From: Campylobacter pinnipediorum subsp. pinnipediorum
GTDB lineage: Bacteria; Campylobacterota; Campylobacteria; Campylobacterales; Campylobacteraceae
Reading direction: 5' to 3'
Length of the DNA stretch: 64,000 bases
NCBI RefSeq assembly: GCF_002021925.1
Contig: NZ_CP012546.1
Coordinates: 1,116,001 to 1,180,000, forward strand
Made by a program: the position numbers and the translations under genes. The notes beneath the pieces were generated by a model that was not told where the DNA came from, made no database searches, and worked only from the letters and a program-made list of their open reading frames with translations. Every line of letters starts with the position of its first letter. Within the stretch, counting starts at the first letter, position 1. Positions 1-9,131 of this stretch are shown here, one piece after another.

Positions 1-2
1 TA

Positions 3-329
3 AGCAAAAACAGAGAGAATCTAACAATACAATATAAAGAATTTAAAGGGATACTAACTTACAATATAGGCAACACATCTGTTATAGGAAATGATTTTTT
101 AGTTGCAAACCCTGATTATGATTTTTTCTTAGATATCACAAATAAAAAAACAATGAGTTTTAGAGCAAATGGAAAGGTAGATGTTAGCTTAATGGCTAAA
201 AATCTAGTTGGTGGTGGCGGACATGTGAATGCCAGTGGTGGCTTATTTGCTGGTTTTAAAGATAGTTTTGATTATCAAATTATCAAAGAACAAGTAACTG
301 AGCTAATAAATAAAAAAACACAGGAGTAA
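3..329 (+). CDS. DHH-family phosphoesterase, C-terminal end (partial)
   Basis: The reading frame is open from the left edge to a TAA at 327-329, giving about 108 residues without a start. It contains GGGGHVNASGG near its end, the glycine/histidine signature of the DHHA1 nucleic-acid or nucleotide binding domain that closes DHH-family phosphoesterases (RecJ, NrnA, c-di-AMP phosphodiesterase relatives). The catalytic DHH domain would lie outside the window, so the substrate (nanoRNA, pAp or cyclic dinucleotide) cannot be decided. The next gene starts 2 bases after this stop, so both are probably co-transcribed. Confidence 0.75.
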   Translation, partial: SKNRENLTIQYKEFKGILTYNIGNTSVIGNDFLVANPDYDFFLDITNKKTMSFRANGKVDVSLMAKNLVGGGGHVNASGGLFAGFKDSFDYQIIKEQVTELINKKTQE

Positions 330-331
330 AA

Positions 332-562
332 ATGAGAGAAGAAGAAGTTAGTATTGATGAATTAAGCTATGAGCTTAGTATGGTTTTAGAAGGTTTACTC
401 TATTATACAGGGGTTAAAAAATCAAATTTAGAAGAAGCTGCAAATATATATGTCCAAAGCATAGATGATGCACTCGAAAACTCAGAAGCAACAGGTGTTG
501 ATGAAGTGATTGAAATCATAGAATACATGAAAAAACATCATAAAAAGTTATTTGAAAAATAA
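332..562 (+). CDS. small acidic hypothetical protein (76 aa)
   Basis: A 76-residue acidic, predominantly helical protein with a basic lysine/histidine-rich C-terminus (KKHHKK). The start is preceded by an AGGAG ribosome site that overlaps the end of the upstream phosphoesterase gene, and the genes are separated by only two bases, so translation is probably coupled. No signal peptide or membrane segment is visible. I do not recognise a family; its tight placement in the pyrimidine-gene operon suggests a conserved small cytoplasmic protein. Confidence 0.7.
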   Translation: MREEEVSIDELSYELSMVLEGLLYYTGVKKSNLEEAANIYVQSIDDALENSEATGVDEVIEIIEYMKKHHKKLFEK

Positions 563-577
563 AAAAAGGAAAAAGCA

Positions 578-976
578 ATGATAAAAAAATATCTAATTAG
601 TATATGCATGATTGGTATTGCATTAATTGCAAATGATAATTTTGACAAAGCAACAGAGCAATTTAATGCAAAAGATTATAAAAATGCGTATTTAAATTTT
701 AATAAAGCTTGTAAAGAAGGTGTTAAAAAAGCTTGCACGATGAATGCTATAATGCTTTTTAATGGTAGCGGGGTTAAAAAAGATAATGCTCAAGCTGAGC
801 AAATTTTTGAAAAAATGTGTAATGAAAATGAGTTTATGGCTTGTGAAAAACTTGGAGAAATGTATGCTTATGGACTCACAAAAAACAAACAAAAAGATGA
901 AGAAAAAACAAAAGCACTTTTTAAAAAATCTTGTGATGGTGGATATAAACCAGCTTGTGAATTAGTAAAAGAATAA
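578..976 (+). CDS. secreted Sel1-repeat / Hcp-like cysteine-rich protein
   Basis: 132 residues with a short N-terminal signal peptide (MIKKYL followed by a hydrophobic stretch, cleavage near residue 19). The mature part consists of Sel1/TPR-like repeats in which cysteines occur in pairs eight residues apart: CKEGVKKAC, CNENEFMAC and CDGGYKPAC. That spacing is characteristic of the Helicobacter cysteine-rich proteins (Hcp), whose helix pairs are cross-linked by disulfides, so a periplasmic or secreted location is likely. It is shorter than most Hcp proteins. It sits 15 bases after the preceding gene and 5 bases before pyrB; no functional link to pyrimidine synthesis is apparent. Confidence 0.8.
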   Translation: MIKKYLISICMIGIALIANDNFDKATEQFNAKDYKNAYLNFNKACKEGVKKACTMNAIMLFNGSGVKKDNAQAEQIFEKMCNENEFMACEKLGEMYAYGLTKNKQKDEEKTKALFKKSCDGGYKPACELVKE

Positions 977-981
977 TCAAA

Positions 982-1914
982 ATGTATAGTTATAAACGCA
1001 AAGATTTATTAGGAACGATAGACCTTAGCAAAGAAGAAATACTATATTTTTTAGACAAGGCTAAAGAATTTAAACAGCTAAATTTACAAGATATAAAAAA
1101 ATCAGATAGTTTAAGAGGGAAGACAACAATAAATGCTTTTTTTGAAAACTCAACTCGCACAAGAACATCTTTTGAAATAGCGGCAAAAAGACTTGGTGCA
1201 GATGCTGTTAATTTTACAGCATCAAGTTCTAGTGTAAAAAAAGGCGAAACTCTAATAGACACTATAAAAAATATGGCTGCTATGAAAACTGATATTATAG
1301 TCATAAGACATTATAGCTCAGGAGCTGCCATACTTGCAGCAAATAATACAGAAGCTAGCATAGTAAATGCTGGAGATGGTCTAAACGAACATCCGTCACA
1401 ATCCCTGCTTGATCTTTTTACTATAAGCGAATACAACAAAAAGCTTGATAAAAGCACAACAGTTGCAATCATAGGAGATATAGCTAGATCAAGGGTAGCA
1501 AGATCAAATATATGGGCTATGAAAACACTGGGTATAAATGTAAAACTATTTGCCCCTGCTATGATGATGCCAAAAGATGCCGAAGTATTTGGTTGTCAAA
1601 TTTGCAAAAACATGGAAGAGGCTTGTGAAGGAAGCGATGTTATAATAATGCTTAGGATCCAGCTAGAAAGGTCTGATGGCGATGTTGCATTTCCTAGCTC
1701 AAGAGAGTATTCTAAATTTTTTGGATTAAATAAAGATAGGGCAAAATTAGCAAATAAAAATGCAATAATACTACATCCAGGTCCAATAAATAGAGGAGTT
1801 GAGATAAACTCTGATGTGGCTGATTCTGATTGCTCTGTGATTTTAAATCAAGTTGAAAATGGTGTTGCTATAAGAATGGCAATCCTTCACACACTAGCCC
1901 AAAATAGGAACTAA
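982..1914 (+). CDS. pyrB: aspartate carbamoyltransferase, catalytic chain
   Basis: Catalyses carbamoyl phosphate + aspartate to N-carbamoylaspartate, the committed step of pyrimidine synthesis. The carbamoyl-phosphate loop FENSTRTRTSFE, the HPSQSLLDLFTI segment, the RIQLER segment and the HPGPINRGVEI aspartate-binding segment are all present in the normal order. The 310-residue length is typical of the catalytic subunit. The start ATG lies 5 bases after the preceding stop. The stop is followed by one base and then the pyrC ATG, so the two pyrimidine genes form one unit. No pyrI regulatory subunit is seen. Confidence 0.96.
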   Translation: MYSYKRKDLLGTIDLSKEEILYFLDKAKEFKQLNLQDIKKSDSLRGKTTINAFFENSTRTRTSFEIAAKRLGADAVNFTASSSSVKKGETLIDTIKNMAAMKTDIIVIRHYSSGAAILAANNTEASIVNAGDGLNEHPSQSLLDLFTISEYNKKLDKSTTVAIIGDIARSRVARSNIWAMKTLGINVKLFAPAMMMPKDAEVFGCQICKNMEEACEGSDVIIMLRIQLERSDGDVAFPSSREYSKFFGLNKDRAKLANKNAIILHPGPINRGVEINSDVADSDCSVILNQVENGVAIRMAILHTLAQNRN

Positions 1915-1915
1915 A

Positions 1916-3199
1916 ATGAAAATAGCTATAAATAATGGACTAATTATAAATCATGATAAAACATTCAAAGCAAATGTACTAATAGAAGATGAAAAAATAG
2001 TATCAGTATCAAATGAAAATTTTGATGCAGATATACAAATAGATGCAAAAGATAAATATGTACTTCCAGGACTTATAGATATGCACGTACATTTTAGAGA
2101 CCCTGGATATGAATACAAGGATGATATTATCTCTGGTTCTCGTGCAGCTGTTGCTGGTGGTGTTACAACTTGTCTTCCAATGGCAAATACAAATCCTGTA
2201 AATGACAATGCTTCAATAACAAAAGAGATGATTAGAAAAGCTAAAGAATGTGGACTTATAGACTTGCTTCCAATAGGTGCAATAACTAAAAGTTTAAACG
2301 GAAATGAATTAGTTGAAATGGGCGATATGCTTGAAGCTGGAGCGGTTGCTTTTAGTGATGATGGCTTACCTGTAAGTAGTTCAAGTGTAATGAGAGCAGC
2401 ACTTGAATACTCAAAAATGTTTGGAAGTTTTTGTATATCTCATTCTGAGGATTGTTCGCTTTGTAGACAAGGTGTTATGCATGAAGGAAAAGTATCAGCA
2501 GTTCTTGGGCTTAAAGGGATGGCTAGAGAGAAAGAGGAAATTTCAGTTAGTAGAGATATGCTTTTAGCAAAACTTACCGGCGGTCATGTTCATATAGCAC
2601 ATGTTAGTTCGGCCTACTCGCTAAAAATCATACAGATGGCAAAACAAGATGGGATAAAAATAACCTGCGAAGCAACACCTCATCATTTTACTTTTACAGA
2701 TGATGAAATTTTGCAAAACAAATACGACACAAATTTCAAAATGTCACCACCTTTAAGAGAGATAAGCGATGTAAAAGCTATAAGAGAAGGGCTAAAAAAT
2801 GGCACGATAGATGTTATAGCAACAGATCATGCGCCACATCACGATGATGAAAAATGTGTTGAGTTTGACAAAGCACCATTTGGAATAATAGGACTTCAAA
2901 CACTCATACCACTAACATTAAGGCTTGTTGACGAAGGAGTTATTAGCTTAGAACAAATGGTAGCACTAACCTCTAAAAATCCAGCAAATATTCTAAATCT
3001 AAAAGATAAAGGCGAGATAAAAGAAGGAATGTTGGCTGATATTGCTATAATAGATCCAAACTTAGAATACATATACGATAAAAAACTAAATCGTTCAAAA
3101 TCAGTAAATTCACCACTAATGGGTAAAAAGCTAAAAGGTGCGGCTATAAAAACAATAAAAAGCGGACGTATAGTTTTTGATTTTTTCAAAGAGTGCTAG
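1916..3199 (+). CDS. pyrC: dihydroorotase, class I
   Basis: Zinc amidohydrolase that closes carbamoylaspartate to dihydroorotate, the step after PyrB. The N-terminal metal motif MHVHFRDPG, the asparagine-rich MANTNPV segment, the CEATPHHFTF histidine pair and the ATDHAPHH aspartate/histidine motif near residue 300 are intact, so this looks catalytically competent rather than a PyrC-like pseudoenzyme. The 427-residue length fits the class I family. Its TAG stop lies inside a perfect hairpin that probably terminates the pyrBC transcript. Confidence 0.95.
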   Translation: MKIAINNGLIINHDKTFKANVLIEDEKIVSVSNENFDADIQIDAKDKYVLPGLIDMHVHFRDPGYEYKDDIISGSRAAVAGGVTTCLPMANTNPVNDNASITKEMIRKAKECGLIDLLPIGAITKSLNGNELVEMGDMLEAGAVAFSDDGLPVSSSSVMRAALEYSKMFGSFCISHSEDCSLCRQGVMHEGKVSAVLGLKGMAREKEEISVSRDMLLAKLTGGHVHIAHVSSAYSLKIIQMAKQDGIKITCEATPHHFTFTDDEILQNKYDTNFKMSPPLREISDVKAIREGLKNGTIDVIATDHAPHHDDEKCVEFDKAPFGIIGLQTLIPLTLRLVDEGVISLEQMVALTSKNPANILNLKDKGEIKEGMLADIAIIDPNLEYIYDKKLNRSKSVNSPLMGKKLKGAAIKTIKSGRIVFDFFKEC

Positions 3200-3214
3200 G
3201 AATTTCCTAGCACT
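3192..3214 (+). terminator. rho-independent terminator of the pyrBC operon
   Basis: AGTGCTAGG AATTT CCTAGCACT forms a perfect 9-bp stem with a 5-base loop, followed by TTTATTCT on the plus strand. The pyrC stop codon is part of the left arm. The convergent galE gene ends about 55 bases further on. Confidence 0.8.
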
Positions 3215-3269
3215 TTATTCTATAAATTTTAAGTTAAAAAAAGATTTTATACATCTTATAACAAAAAAT

Positions 3270-4253
3270 CTATATCTTTCTCTCCCATTCCAAAGCTGTT
3301 TTTATAATTAATTCAAGATTATCTCTTTTTGGTTTCCAGCCAGTAAGAGTTTTTATCTTTTCTGATTTTGCTATAAGTATGGCTGGGTCTCCATCTCTTC
3401 TTGGATTATCAAGAACTTTAAAATCAACCCCACTCACCTCTTTTACTTTATTTATAACCTCTTTTACACTAAAACCCTTACCATATCCGACATTAAAAAT
3501 CTCACTTGAATTGTTTTGTATATATTCTAAAGCGCTTAAATGAGCTTCAGCTAGATCATTTACATGGATATAATCTCTTATGCAAGTGCCATCTTTAGTA
3601 TCATAATCACTTCCAAATATAGCCATATTATCTCGTTTTTTTAAAGCTGTTTGAGTGGCTATTTTTATAAGGTGTGTTGCATTTGGGTAGTTTTGTCCAA
3701 GCAAGCCATCTTCATCAGCACCCGCAACATTAAAATACCTTAAAATGGCAAATCTAAAATTTTTATTTGAAATAGCATAATCTTGTATGATTTTTTCGCT
3801 CATTAATTTACTCATGCCGTATGGATTTATAGGTAAAGTGTTATCTTTTTCGCTTACTTCGGCAACATCTGGTTCTCCATAAACGGCAGCAGTTGAACTA
3901 AACACAAACTTATCCACACCAAAATCCTTACAATACCTTAAAATCTTAGCAACATTTGCTGTATTGTTAAGATAATATTTAAGTGGGTCTTTTGTGCTTT
4001 CAAAAACCTCTATAAAGGCAGCAAAATGAATAATTGCATCAAATTTACCTTTAGCAAAAATTTCACTCAAATCATCTTCCAAATTTGCCTTTATAAAATC
4101 AAACTTTCCAACACCAAGTAAAGTATCAATAGCTTTTTTCGAACCCTTTGATAAATTATCTATCACCGTAATATTATGCTTATTTTCTTTTAAAAAAGCC
4201 TTTAAAGTATGGCTTCCTATATACCCTGCCCCACCCGTTATTAATATATTCAT
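3270..4253 (-). CDS. galE: UDP-glucose 4-epimerase
   Basis: Short-chain dehydrogenase-type epimerase interconverting UDP-glucose and UDP-galactose (in campylobacters often also the N-acetyl forms), supplying sugars for surface glycans. The N-terminal GGAGYIGSH NAD-binding motif, SSTAAVYG and the catalytic YGMSK are present; 327 residues is the usual length. An AAAGGA ribosome site precedes the ATG. Its first 74 bases overlap the 3' end of the upstream tenI-like gene in another frame, so it is the last gene of the thiamine operon although its function is unrelated. Confidence 0.93.
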   Translation of the reverse strand: MNILITGGAGYIGSHTLKAFLKENKHNITVIDNLSKGSKKAIDTLLGVGKFDFIKANLEDDLSEIFAKGKFDAIIHFAAFIEVFESTKDPLKYYLNNTANVAKILRYCKDFGVDKFVFSSTAAVYGEPDVAEVSEKDNTLPINPYGMSKLMSEKIIQDYAISNKNFRFAILRYFNVAGADEDGLLGQNYPNATHLIKIATQTALKKRDNMAIFGSDYDTKDGTCIRDYIHVNDLAEAHLSALEYIQNNSSEIFNVGYGKGFSVKEVINKVKEVSGVDFKVLDNPRRDGDPAILIAKSEKIKTLTGWKPKRDNLELIIKTALEWERKI

Positions 4254-4821
4254 TACTATCCTTTTTACTTATATCAAGCATACATCTCATCATGCAAGCA
4301 CCACTTGCTTTTGTTTGCATAATAATATCTAAATTTTCAAAGTTTATTCCACCTATTGCATATACTTTTATCTTGCTATTTTGACAAATTTCTTCTAAAA
4401 ACTGAGTCCCTCTTGGTTTTTCATCTTTATGGCTTTTAGTATCAAATATATGACCAGCTATTACATAATCAACACCATATTTTTGAACCTCCAAAAGCTC
4501 ATCAATAGAATGGATAGAAACACCAACTTTTTTAAATTTATCTATAATATCTATATTTTTTTTAAAATCATAAAAAGAAAAGTGAATATTTTGTATATTT
4601 AAATCCAAAGCAATCCTAAAATTTGTATGAGCTATAAGTTTTGTTTTATATTTTTTTAAAATATCCAAAATCTCTTTTGAAAGTTTTTTATACAAAACAT
4701 CATCCAAATCCTTCTCTCTAAGCAATATAAAATCTGGTTTTTTTGTTTCAAGCACAAACTTTACATCATCTAAAAAATCATCACTTAAATGGCGATTTGT
4801 TACATAGATGAGTTCAAACAT
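4180..4821 (-). CDS. tenI: TenI/ThiE-family thiamine biosynthesis protein
   Basis: 213-residue TIM-barrel protein of the thiamine-phosphate synthase/TenI family. The segment AGHIFDTKSHKDEKPRG followed by YAIGGINFEN resembles the TenI (thiazole tautomerase) version of the active-site loop more than the ThiE pyrophosphate loop, so a thiazole tautomerase role is favoured; ThiE activity cannot be excluded without a search. The last 24 or so codons are read over the start of galE, giving a 74-base out-of-frame overlap. Its start overlaps the thiH stop by 8 bases, fitting translational coupling in the riboswitch-led operon. Confidence 0.8.
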   Translation of the reverse strand: MFELIYVTNRHLSDDFLDDVKFVLETKKPDFILLREKDLDDVLYKKLSKEILDILKKYKTKLIAHTNFRIALDLNIQNIHFSFYDFKKNIDIIDKFKKVGVSIHSIDELLEVQKYGVDYVIAGHIFDTKSHKDEKPRGTQFLEEICQNSKIKVYAIGGINFENLDIIMQTKASGACMMRCMLDISKKDSNEYINNGWGRVYRKPYFKGFFKRK

Positions 4822-5965
4822 AGATATGATTACTCATTACAGGTTGAAGTCCTAAGCTACAAATATCATCATATATAGTTTTGACATCTCTATCATCGCT
4901 TATTTCAAACTGCTCATCGCCCTTTTTTGCTTTATCAGAGTGAGTTCCTACTCCTACACTAACACCTGCTGAAATTTTACTAGCAGCCACTCCAACAACA
5001 CCATCTCTAAACTTAGCACTCTCTCTTGTTGATATGGTTATATTTGAAAAAGGTAAAAATATACGATAAGCACATATAACTTGGAATAAATTCTTTTCAT
5101 CAACATCTTTTGGATTTATATTGCTATTGTTTATAATTGGTCTTAGTCTTGGACAAGATATGGCTATTTCTGCATGTGGGTATTTTTGCTGTATAAAATA
5201 AGCATGAAGCGCTGTGCTTAAAGCATCTTTTCTAAAATCATCAAGTCCGAGCAAAGCTGCAAACCCAACACTTCTCATTCCTCCCATCAAAGCTCTTTCT
5301 TGAGCATTAAACCTATATGGAAATACTCTTTTTTGACCGCCTATATGAACCTCACTATATCTTTTTGTACTATAAGTTTCTTGAAAAACGATAACATAAT
5401 CAACACCACAAGAGTGCAAAAAAGCATATTCATCTGAGTTTAGCGGATAAATTTCAACACCAACATTACTAAATAATTTACTAGCCTCTTTACAAACTTC
5501 TCCTATATAAGCAAGATCGCTTTTTTTACTATTTTCGCCAGTAAGTATCAAGATATCTTTAAGCCCACTTTTTGCTATATTTTCAAGCTCTTCTTTAGCT
5601 TCTTGTAGCTTTAACTTAACCCTTGAAATTTTATTTGCCGAAGCAAAACCACAATATGTGCAGTTACTATCGCAGGTGTTTGATATATAAAGCGGAGTAA
5701 AAAACTCAATACTATTTCCAAAATATTTTCTAGTTTCACTTCTTGCTTTTAAAGCCATATCTTCCAAAAAATCCCTAGCAACAGGACTTAAAAGAGCCAT
5801 AAGCCCATCAATACTTAGCCTATCCTCACTCAAAGCCTCAATAACATCATTTTTTGTATATTTTTCATAATCATAACTATCTCTATAATACAAAACGCGA
5901 TCTAAAATATCGCTATTTATCTGTTGCATTCCTTGCATATATGTCATATGATCTATAAATTTCAT
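4814..5965 (-). CDS. thiH: 2-iminoacetate synthase (tyrosine lyase)
   Basis: Radical SAM enzyme that cleaves tyrosine to dehydroglycine (2-iminoacetate), the glycine-derived donor for the thiazole ring. The [4Fe-4S]-SAM motif is CDSNCTYCGF, with cysteines at about residues 98, 102 and 105. The 383-residue length is typical for ThiH. The presence of ThiH rather than the oxidase ThiO fits a micro-aerobic or anaerobic organism. It lies 4 bases after thiG and partners with it in thiazole formation. Confidence 0.94.
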   Translation of the reverse strand: MKFIDHMTYMQGMQQINSDILDRVLYYRDSYDYEKYTKNDVIEALSEDRLSIDGLMALLSPVARDFLEDMALKARSETRKYFGNSIEFFTPLYISNTCDSNCTYCGFASANKISRVKLKLQEAKEELENIAKSGLKDILILTGENSKKSDLAYIGEVCKEASKLFSNVGVEIYPLNSDEYAFLHSCGVDYVIVFQETYSTKRYSEVHIGGQKRVFPYRFNAQERALMGGMRSVGFAALLGLDDFRKDALSTALHAYFIQQKYPHAEIAISCPRLRPIINNSNINPKDVDEKNLFQVICAYRIFLPFSNITISTRESAKFRDGVVGVAASKISAGVSVGVGTHSDKAKKGDEQFEISDDRDVKTIYDDICSLGLQPVMSNHIYV

Positions 5966-5969
5966 ATCA

Positions 5970-6734
5970 CTATCCTAAAAATCCAGTAAGTGGCGAGCTA
6001 GCTCTTGCTAAATCACTAACACCACCGAGCTTAGACAAATAAGCAAGTCTTCCAGCCTCTATAGCCATACCAAAGGCTTTTGCCATTTTTGATATATCTC
6101 CAGCACTTGAAATAGCTGTATTTGCCATAACAGCAGCACAACCCATTTGCATAGCTTCACATGCTTGAGATGGAGTGCCTATACCAGCATCTACTATGAT
6201 AGGAAGAGAAATTTCATCTATCAAAATTTGTATAAATTCTTTTGTTAAAAGTCCTTTATTTGTGCCTATTGGAGCACCAAGTGGCATTATACAGGCCGCA
6301 CCGGCATTTAAAAGCTCCCTTGCTACATTCAAATCAGGATACATATAAGGCATAACGACAAAGCCTAATTTTGCAAGTTCTTCTGTGGCTTTTATAGTTT
6401 CATAATTATCAGGAAGTAAGTATTTGCTATCTTTTATACACTCTATCTTTATAAAATTTCCACATCCCATCTCTCTGGCAAGTTTTGCTATCCTAACAGC
6501 CTCATTTGCATTTCTTGCACCAGATGTATTTGGAATGATAGTTATACCCTTTGGTATATAATCAAGTATATTATCGCTACCGCCATCATCAACTCTTCTT
6601 AAAGCAAGTGTTACCATTTGAGCTTTTGCTTCATTTATCGCAGCATTTAACAAACCCAAAGAAAACTTACCAGAGCCAAGAATAAATCTAGATTTAAACT
6701 CATACTCTCCTATTTTTAAAATATCATCATTCAC
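5970..6734 (-). CDS. thiG: thiazole synthase
   Basis: Builds the thiazole phosphate ring from deoxyxylulose 5-phosphate, ThiS thiocarboxylate and dehydroglycine. Recognisable segments are [12 protein letters not shown] at the start, VTLALRRVD, the [16 protein letters not shown] region, [11 protein letters not shown] and the phosphate-binding [10 protein letters not shown]; 254 residues is normal. It starts 2 bases after the thiF stop and is the central enzyme of the thiS-F-G-H operon. Confidence 0.95.
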   Translation of the reverse strand: MNDDILKIGEYEFKSRFILGSGKFSLGLLNAAINEAKAQMVTLALRRVDDGGSDNILDYIPKGITIIPNTSGARNANEAVRIAKLAREMGCGNFIKIECIKDSKYLLPDNYETIKATEELAKLGFVVMPYMYPDLNVARELLNAGAACIMPLGAPIGTNKGLLTKEFIQILIDEISLPIIVDAGIGTPSQACEAMQMGCAAVMANTAISSAGDISKMAKAFGMAIEAGRLAYLSKLGGVSDLARASSPLTGFLG

Positions 6735-6736
6735 TT

Positions 6737-7327
6737 TTATCCCCTTTCAAGTGATAACTTTAGTATCAAATTAGCCATGTTTGCGGCACATATACTAACC
6801 CTAGGACTCATAACACCAATACTTATATCACTAACTCCATCGCCACAAAGATAAAAATTTTCATTTATCTTTTTTGTTTTTATATCACAGTCCAAGCCTG
6901 ACATTCCACTACTAGCGATAATTATTGATTTTTTGAAATTTAACAATACATAATTTGTCAAAAATGCCTTTTGCGAAGCATCATCAAATGCTTCACAAAC
7001 AATATCAAATCCGCTTAAAATTTCTTTTGCATTTTCTTGTGTTATCTTTGTATAAATATCATTGACATTAACATCATCAATTTGGGTTAAAACACTTTTT
7101 AAAGCCTTAACTTTTGGCATACCAAGGTGATGTTTAAAATAATATTGTCGATTTAAATTGCTTTGCTCAACACTATCAAAATCAACAATGCTAAGGTTTT
7201 TAAGCCCTGAACGAACAAGCATAACAGCCAAATTTGAGCCTATACCACCGGCACCGCAAATTATTATTTTTTGTTTGTTTAGTGCCTCTAAAACACCTTT
7301 TACATTTCTTTTATAAATCTCGCTCAT
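6737..7327 (-). CDS. thiF: ThiS adenylyltransferase
   Basis: E1-like enzyme that activates the C-terminal glycine of ThiS with ATP before sulfur transfer. The nucleotide motif [10 protein letters not shown] at about residues 25-34 and the following [14 protein letters not shown] segment are classic for the ThiF/MoeB/HesA family. At 196 residues it is the short form, lacking the zinc-binding tail of E. coli ThiF. It lies 3 bases downstream of thiS, its protein substrate. Confidence 0.92.
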   Translation of the reverse strand: MSEIYKRNVKGVLEALNKQKIIICGAGGIGSNLAVMLVRSGLKNLSIVDFDSVEQSNLNRQYYFKHHLGMPKVKALKSVLTQIDDVNVNDIYTKITQENAKEILSGFDIVCEAFDDASQKAFLTNYVLLNFKKSIIIASSGMSGLDCDIKTKKINENFYLCGDGVSDISIGVMSPRVSICAANMANLILKLSLERG

Positions 7328-7330
7328 ATC

Positions 7331-7525
7331 TCAACCACCGCCCACAAAACATACTACTTCAACCTTGTCATTTTCATTAAATTTAGTATCAAATTTATCT
7401 TTTGGCAAAATTTCGCCGTTTAACTCAACAACAACCCTATCTTTATTTATTTTTCTATTAAGAAGATACTCATCAACACTCTTGTTTAAAAAATCATCTT
7501 CTATTTTTCCATTGATAACTAACAT
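7331..7525 (-). CDS. thiS: sulfur carrier protein ThiS
   Basis: 64-residue beta-grasp carrier whose C-terminal Gly-Gly (the protein ends CFVGGG) is adenylated by ThiF and converted to a thiocarboxylate that donates sulfur to thiazole. It is the first gene of the operon and its ATG lies about 40 bases after the TPP riboswitch. There is only a weak AAAGAG ribosome site, consistent with control of translation initiation. Confidence 0.93.
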   Translation of the reverse strand: MLVINGKIEDDFLNKSVDEYLLNRKINKDRVVVELNGEILPKDKFDTKFNENDKVEVVCFVGGG

Positions 7526-7562
7526 TTTTGCTCTTTTTAGATTATTTGTATCAGCAGATGAG

Positions 7563-7648
7563 AGATCTTCCTACGGTGGCATTATCCACTTCAGGTTTTA
7601 AGGGTTTAAGGTAAAAACCTATTCTCAGCCTAAGCTCCCCTGATACTT
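7563..7648 (-). promoter_or_regulatory. TPP riboswitch (THI element)
   Basis: Read on the minus strand, the sequence has the full thi-box order: CAGGGGAGC, GGCTGAGA, ACCCTT, AACCTGA, and then GTGGATAATGCCAC with CGTAGGAAG. These are the conserved P2/P3 and P4/P5 elements of the thiamine-pyrophosphate aptamer. It lies directly upstream of thiS, and the short distance to the ATG with no clear uridine-tailed hairpin suggests translational rather than transcriptional control of the thiSFGH-tenI-galE transcript. Confidence 0.93.
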
Positions 7649-7889
7649 TGTGTAATTATACAAAGTTTTTTATTAATTCAAACATCTATTGTTTAAATTT
7701 ATTTTGTTTTATAATCATATTTTATTATTTAAAAATATATTATAAATATAGCTGTTAAAAAATAAAAATTTCAACCACTTAACCTTTAAATATACAATGT
7801 TTTATCTTAATTATATAACAACAAAAAAATATAATTTTTCAAACAAATATATTATTTTATAATATTTATTTTGATAGACTAAATAAAAA

Positions 7890-7910
7890 TATAATTTAAT
7901 TTTTGGAGAG
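7890..7910 (+). promoter_or_regulatory. probable promoter -10 and ribosome site of dapD
   Basis: A perfect TATAAT at 7890-7895 in a periodic A/T-rich stretch, followed by GGAGAG at 7905-7910, four bases before the dapD ATG. Epsilonproteobacterial housekeeping promoters rely mainly on the -10 box with an AT-periodic upstream region, which is what is seen. The leader would be very short. Confidence 0.5.
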
Positions 7911-7913
7911 ATA

Positions 7914-9101
7914 ATGCTAGAAAATATATCAGAAAATTTTACACAACTATGTAAAAATATGCAAAACTCAGATGGCTATAAAGACCCTATAGCATTTTCA
8001 ATAGCAAGAATAACACGTGGTAAGATTGACAAAAATGCTATATTGTCAGCTGATTATTCTGTTGTAAATTTTAAAGAAAACTTACTATCAGCAGCGGCTA
8101 TACTTTTGGCATTTAAACAATCAGGAGTAAGTCTTGATTTTAGCAAAAGCGAACTTGTGCTTGATTTTACAAAAGATGTAGTTAAGAAGGCTTGGGAAAT
8201 TTTTAGTGTTTTTGAAAACGAGATACAAAAACACAAAAATGTTCAAGTTATAAAAGCTGTATTTAATGCAATAAATAAAGATGAAAACTCTGATAAGTTT
8301 AGAGCTGTTTTTATATTTGAAGATAAAAAACCCCAAAGTGTTGAGGTTGTATATCTTAAACTATACCTGCTTAGCCTAAACAAAGCCCCACTTAGATCGC
8401 TTTGTCTTGATGGTGCTTTTGGTGTGTTAAAAAATGTAGCTTGGGACATAAATAACAAGCCAATAGAGCTTGAATGGCTTAGAGAAAACGAAATAGAGCT
8501 TAAAATGAATGGAACATACCCAACTATACTAAGTGTTGATAAATTTCCAAGATATCTAAATCATATCATACCATCAGATAACACAAGAATACTAGAAACA
8601 TCAAAGGTAAGAATGGGTGCTAGTTTACATCCAGGAACAACTATAATGCCAGGTGCAGCATATGTGAACTTTAATGCTGGGACAACCGGAAGCGTTATGG
8701 TTGAAGGTAGAGTTAGTAGCTCTGTTGTTGTCGGCGAAGGAAGCGATGTAGGTGGCGGGGCATCTATACTTGGTGTTCTTAGCGGAACAAATGGAAATCC
8801 TGTAAGCATAGGTAAAAACTGCTTGCTTGGTGCAAACTCAGTAACAGGAATACCTTTTGGAGATAGATGTATAATAGATGCTGGAATTGCTATCTTAGAA
8901 GGAACAAAGATATTTATAAGCGAAAAAGATAGAAAACTACTTGGCGATGTAAATCCTGATTTTAAATTTGATAAAGATACTTATAAGGGTCTTGAACTAG
9001 CTGGATTAAACGGTCTTCATTTTAGACAAAATAGCCAAACCGGACAGATAGTAGCTAGTATATCAAAAAGAGCAATAAAACTAAACGAGGATTTACACTA
9101 A
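7914..9101 (+). CDS. dapD: tetrahydrodipicolinate N-succinyltransferase (long form)
   Basis: Transfers succinyl from succinyl-CoA to tetrahydrodipicolinate in the succinylase branch of lysine/meso-diaminopimelate synthesis. The C-terminal half is a left-handed beta-helix of hexapeptide repeats, with LHPGTTIMPGAAYVNFNAG, VEGRVSSSVVVGEGSDVGGGAS and IGKNCLLGANSV. At 395 residues it belongs to the longer class of DapD with an extended N-terminal domain, as in campylobacters and actinobacteria, rather than the 270-residue E. coli type. It has its own -10 box and a GGAGAG ribosome site. Confidence 0.92.
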   Translation: MLENISENFTQLCKNMQNSDGYKDPIAFSIARITRGKIDKNAILSADYSVVNFKENLLSAAAILLAFKQSGVSLDFSKSELVLDFTKDVVKKAWEIFSVFENEIQKHKNVQVIKAVFNAINKDENSDKFRAVFIFEDKKPQSVEVVYLKLYLLSLNKAPLRSLCLDGAFGVLKNVAWDINNKPIELEWLRENEIELKMNGTYPTILSVDKFPRYLNHIIPSDNTRILETSKVRMGASLHPGTTIMPGAAYVNFNAGTTGSVMVEGRVSSSVVVGEGSDVGGGASILGVLSGTNGNPVSIGKNCLLGANSVTGIPFGDRCIIDAGIAILEGTKIFISEKDRKLLGDVNPDFKFDKDTYKGLELAGLNGLHFRQNSQTGQIVASISKRAIKLNEDLH

Positions 9102-9131
9102 AATAATTTAAATGGCTTAAAAAGGTAAAAG

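Noticed and set aside
8121-8809. Minus-strand ORFs inside dapD
   Set aside because: Shadow frames of an intact, recognisable enzyme with no ribosome site or family resemblance.
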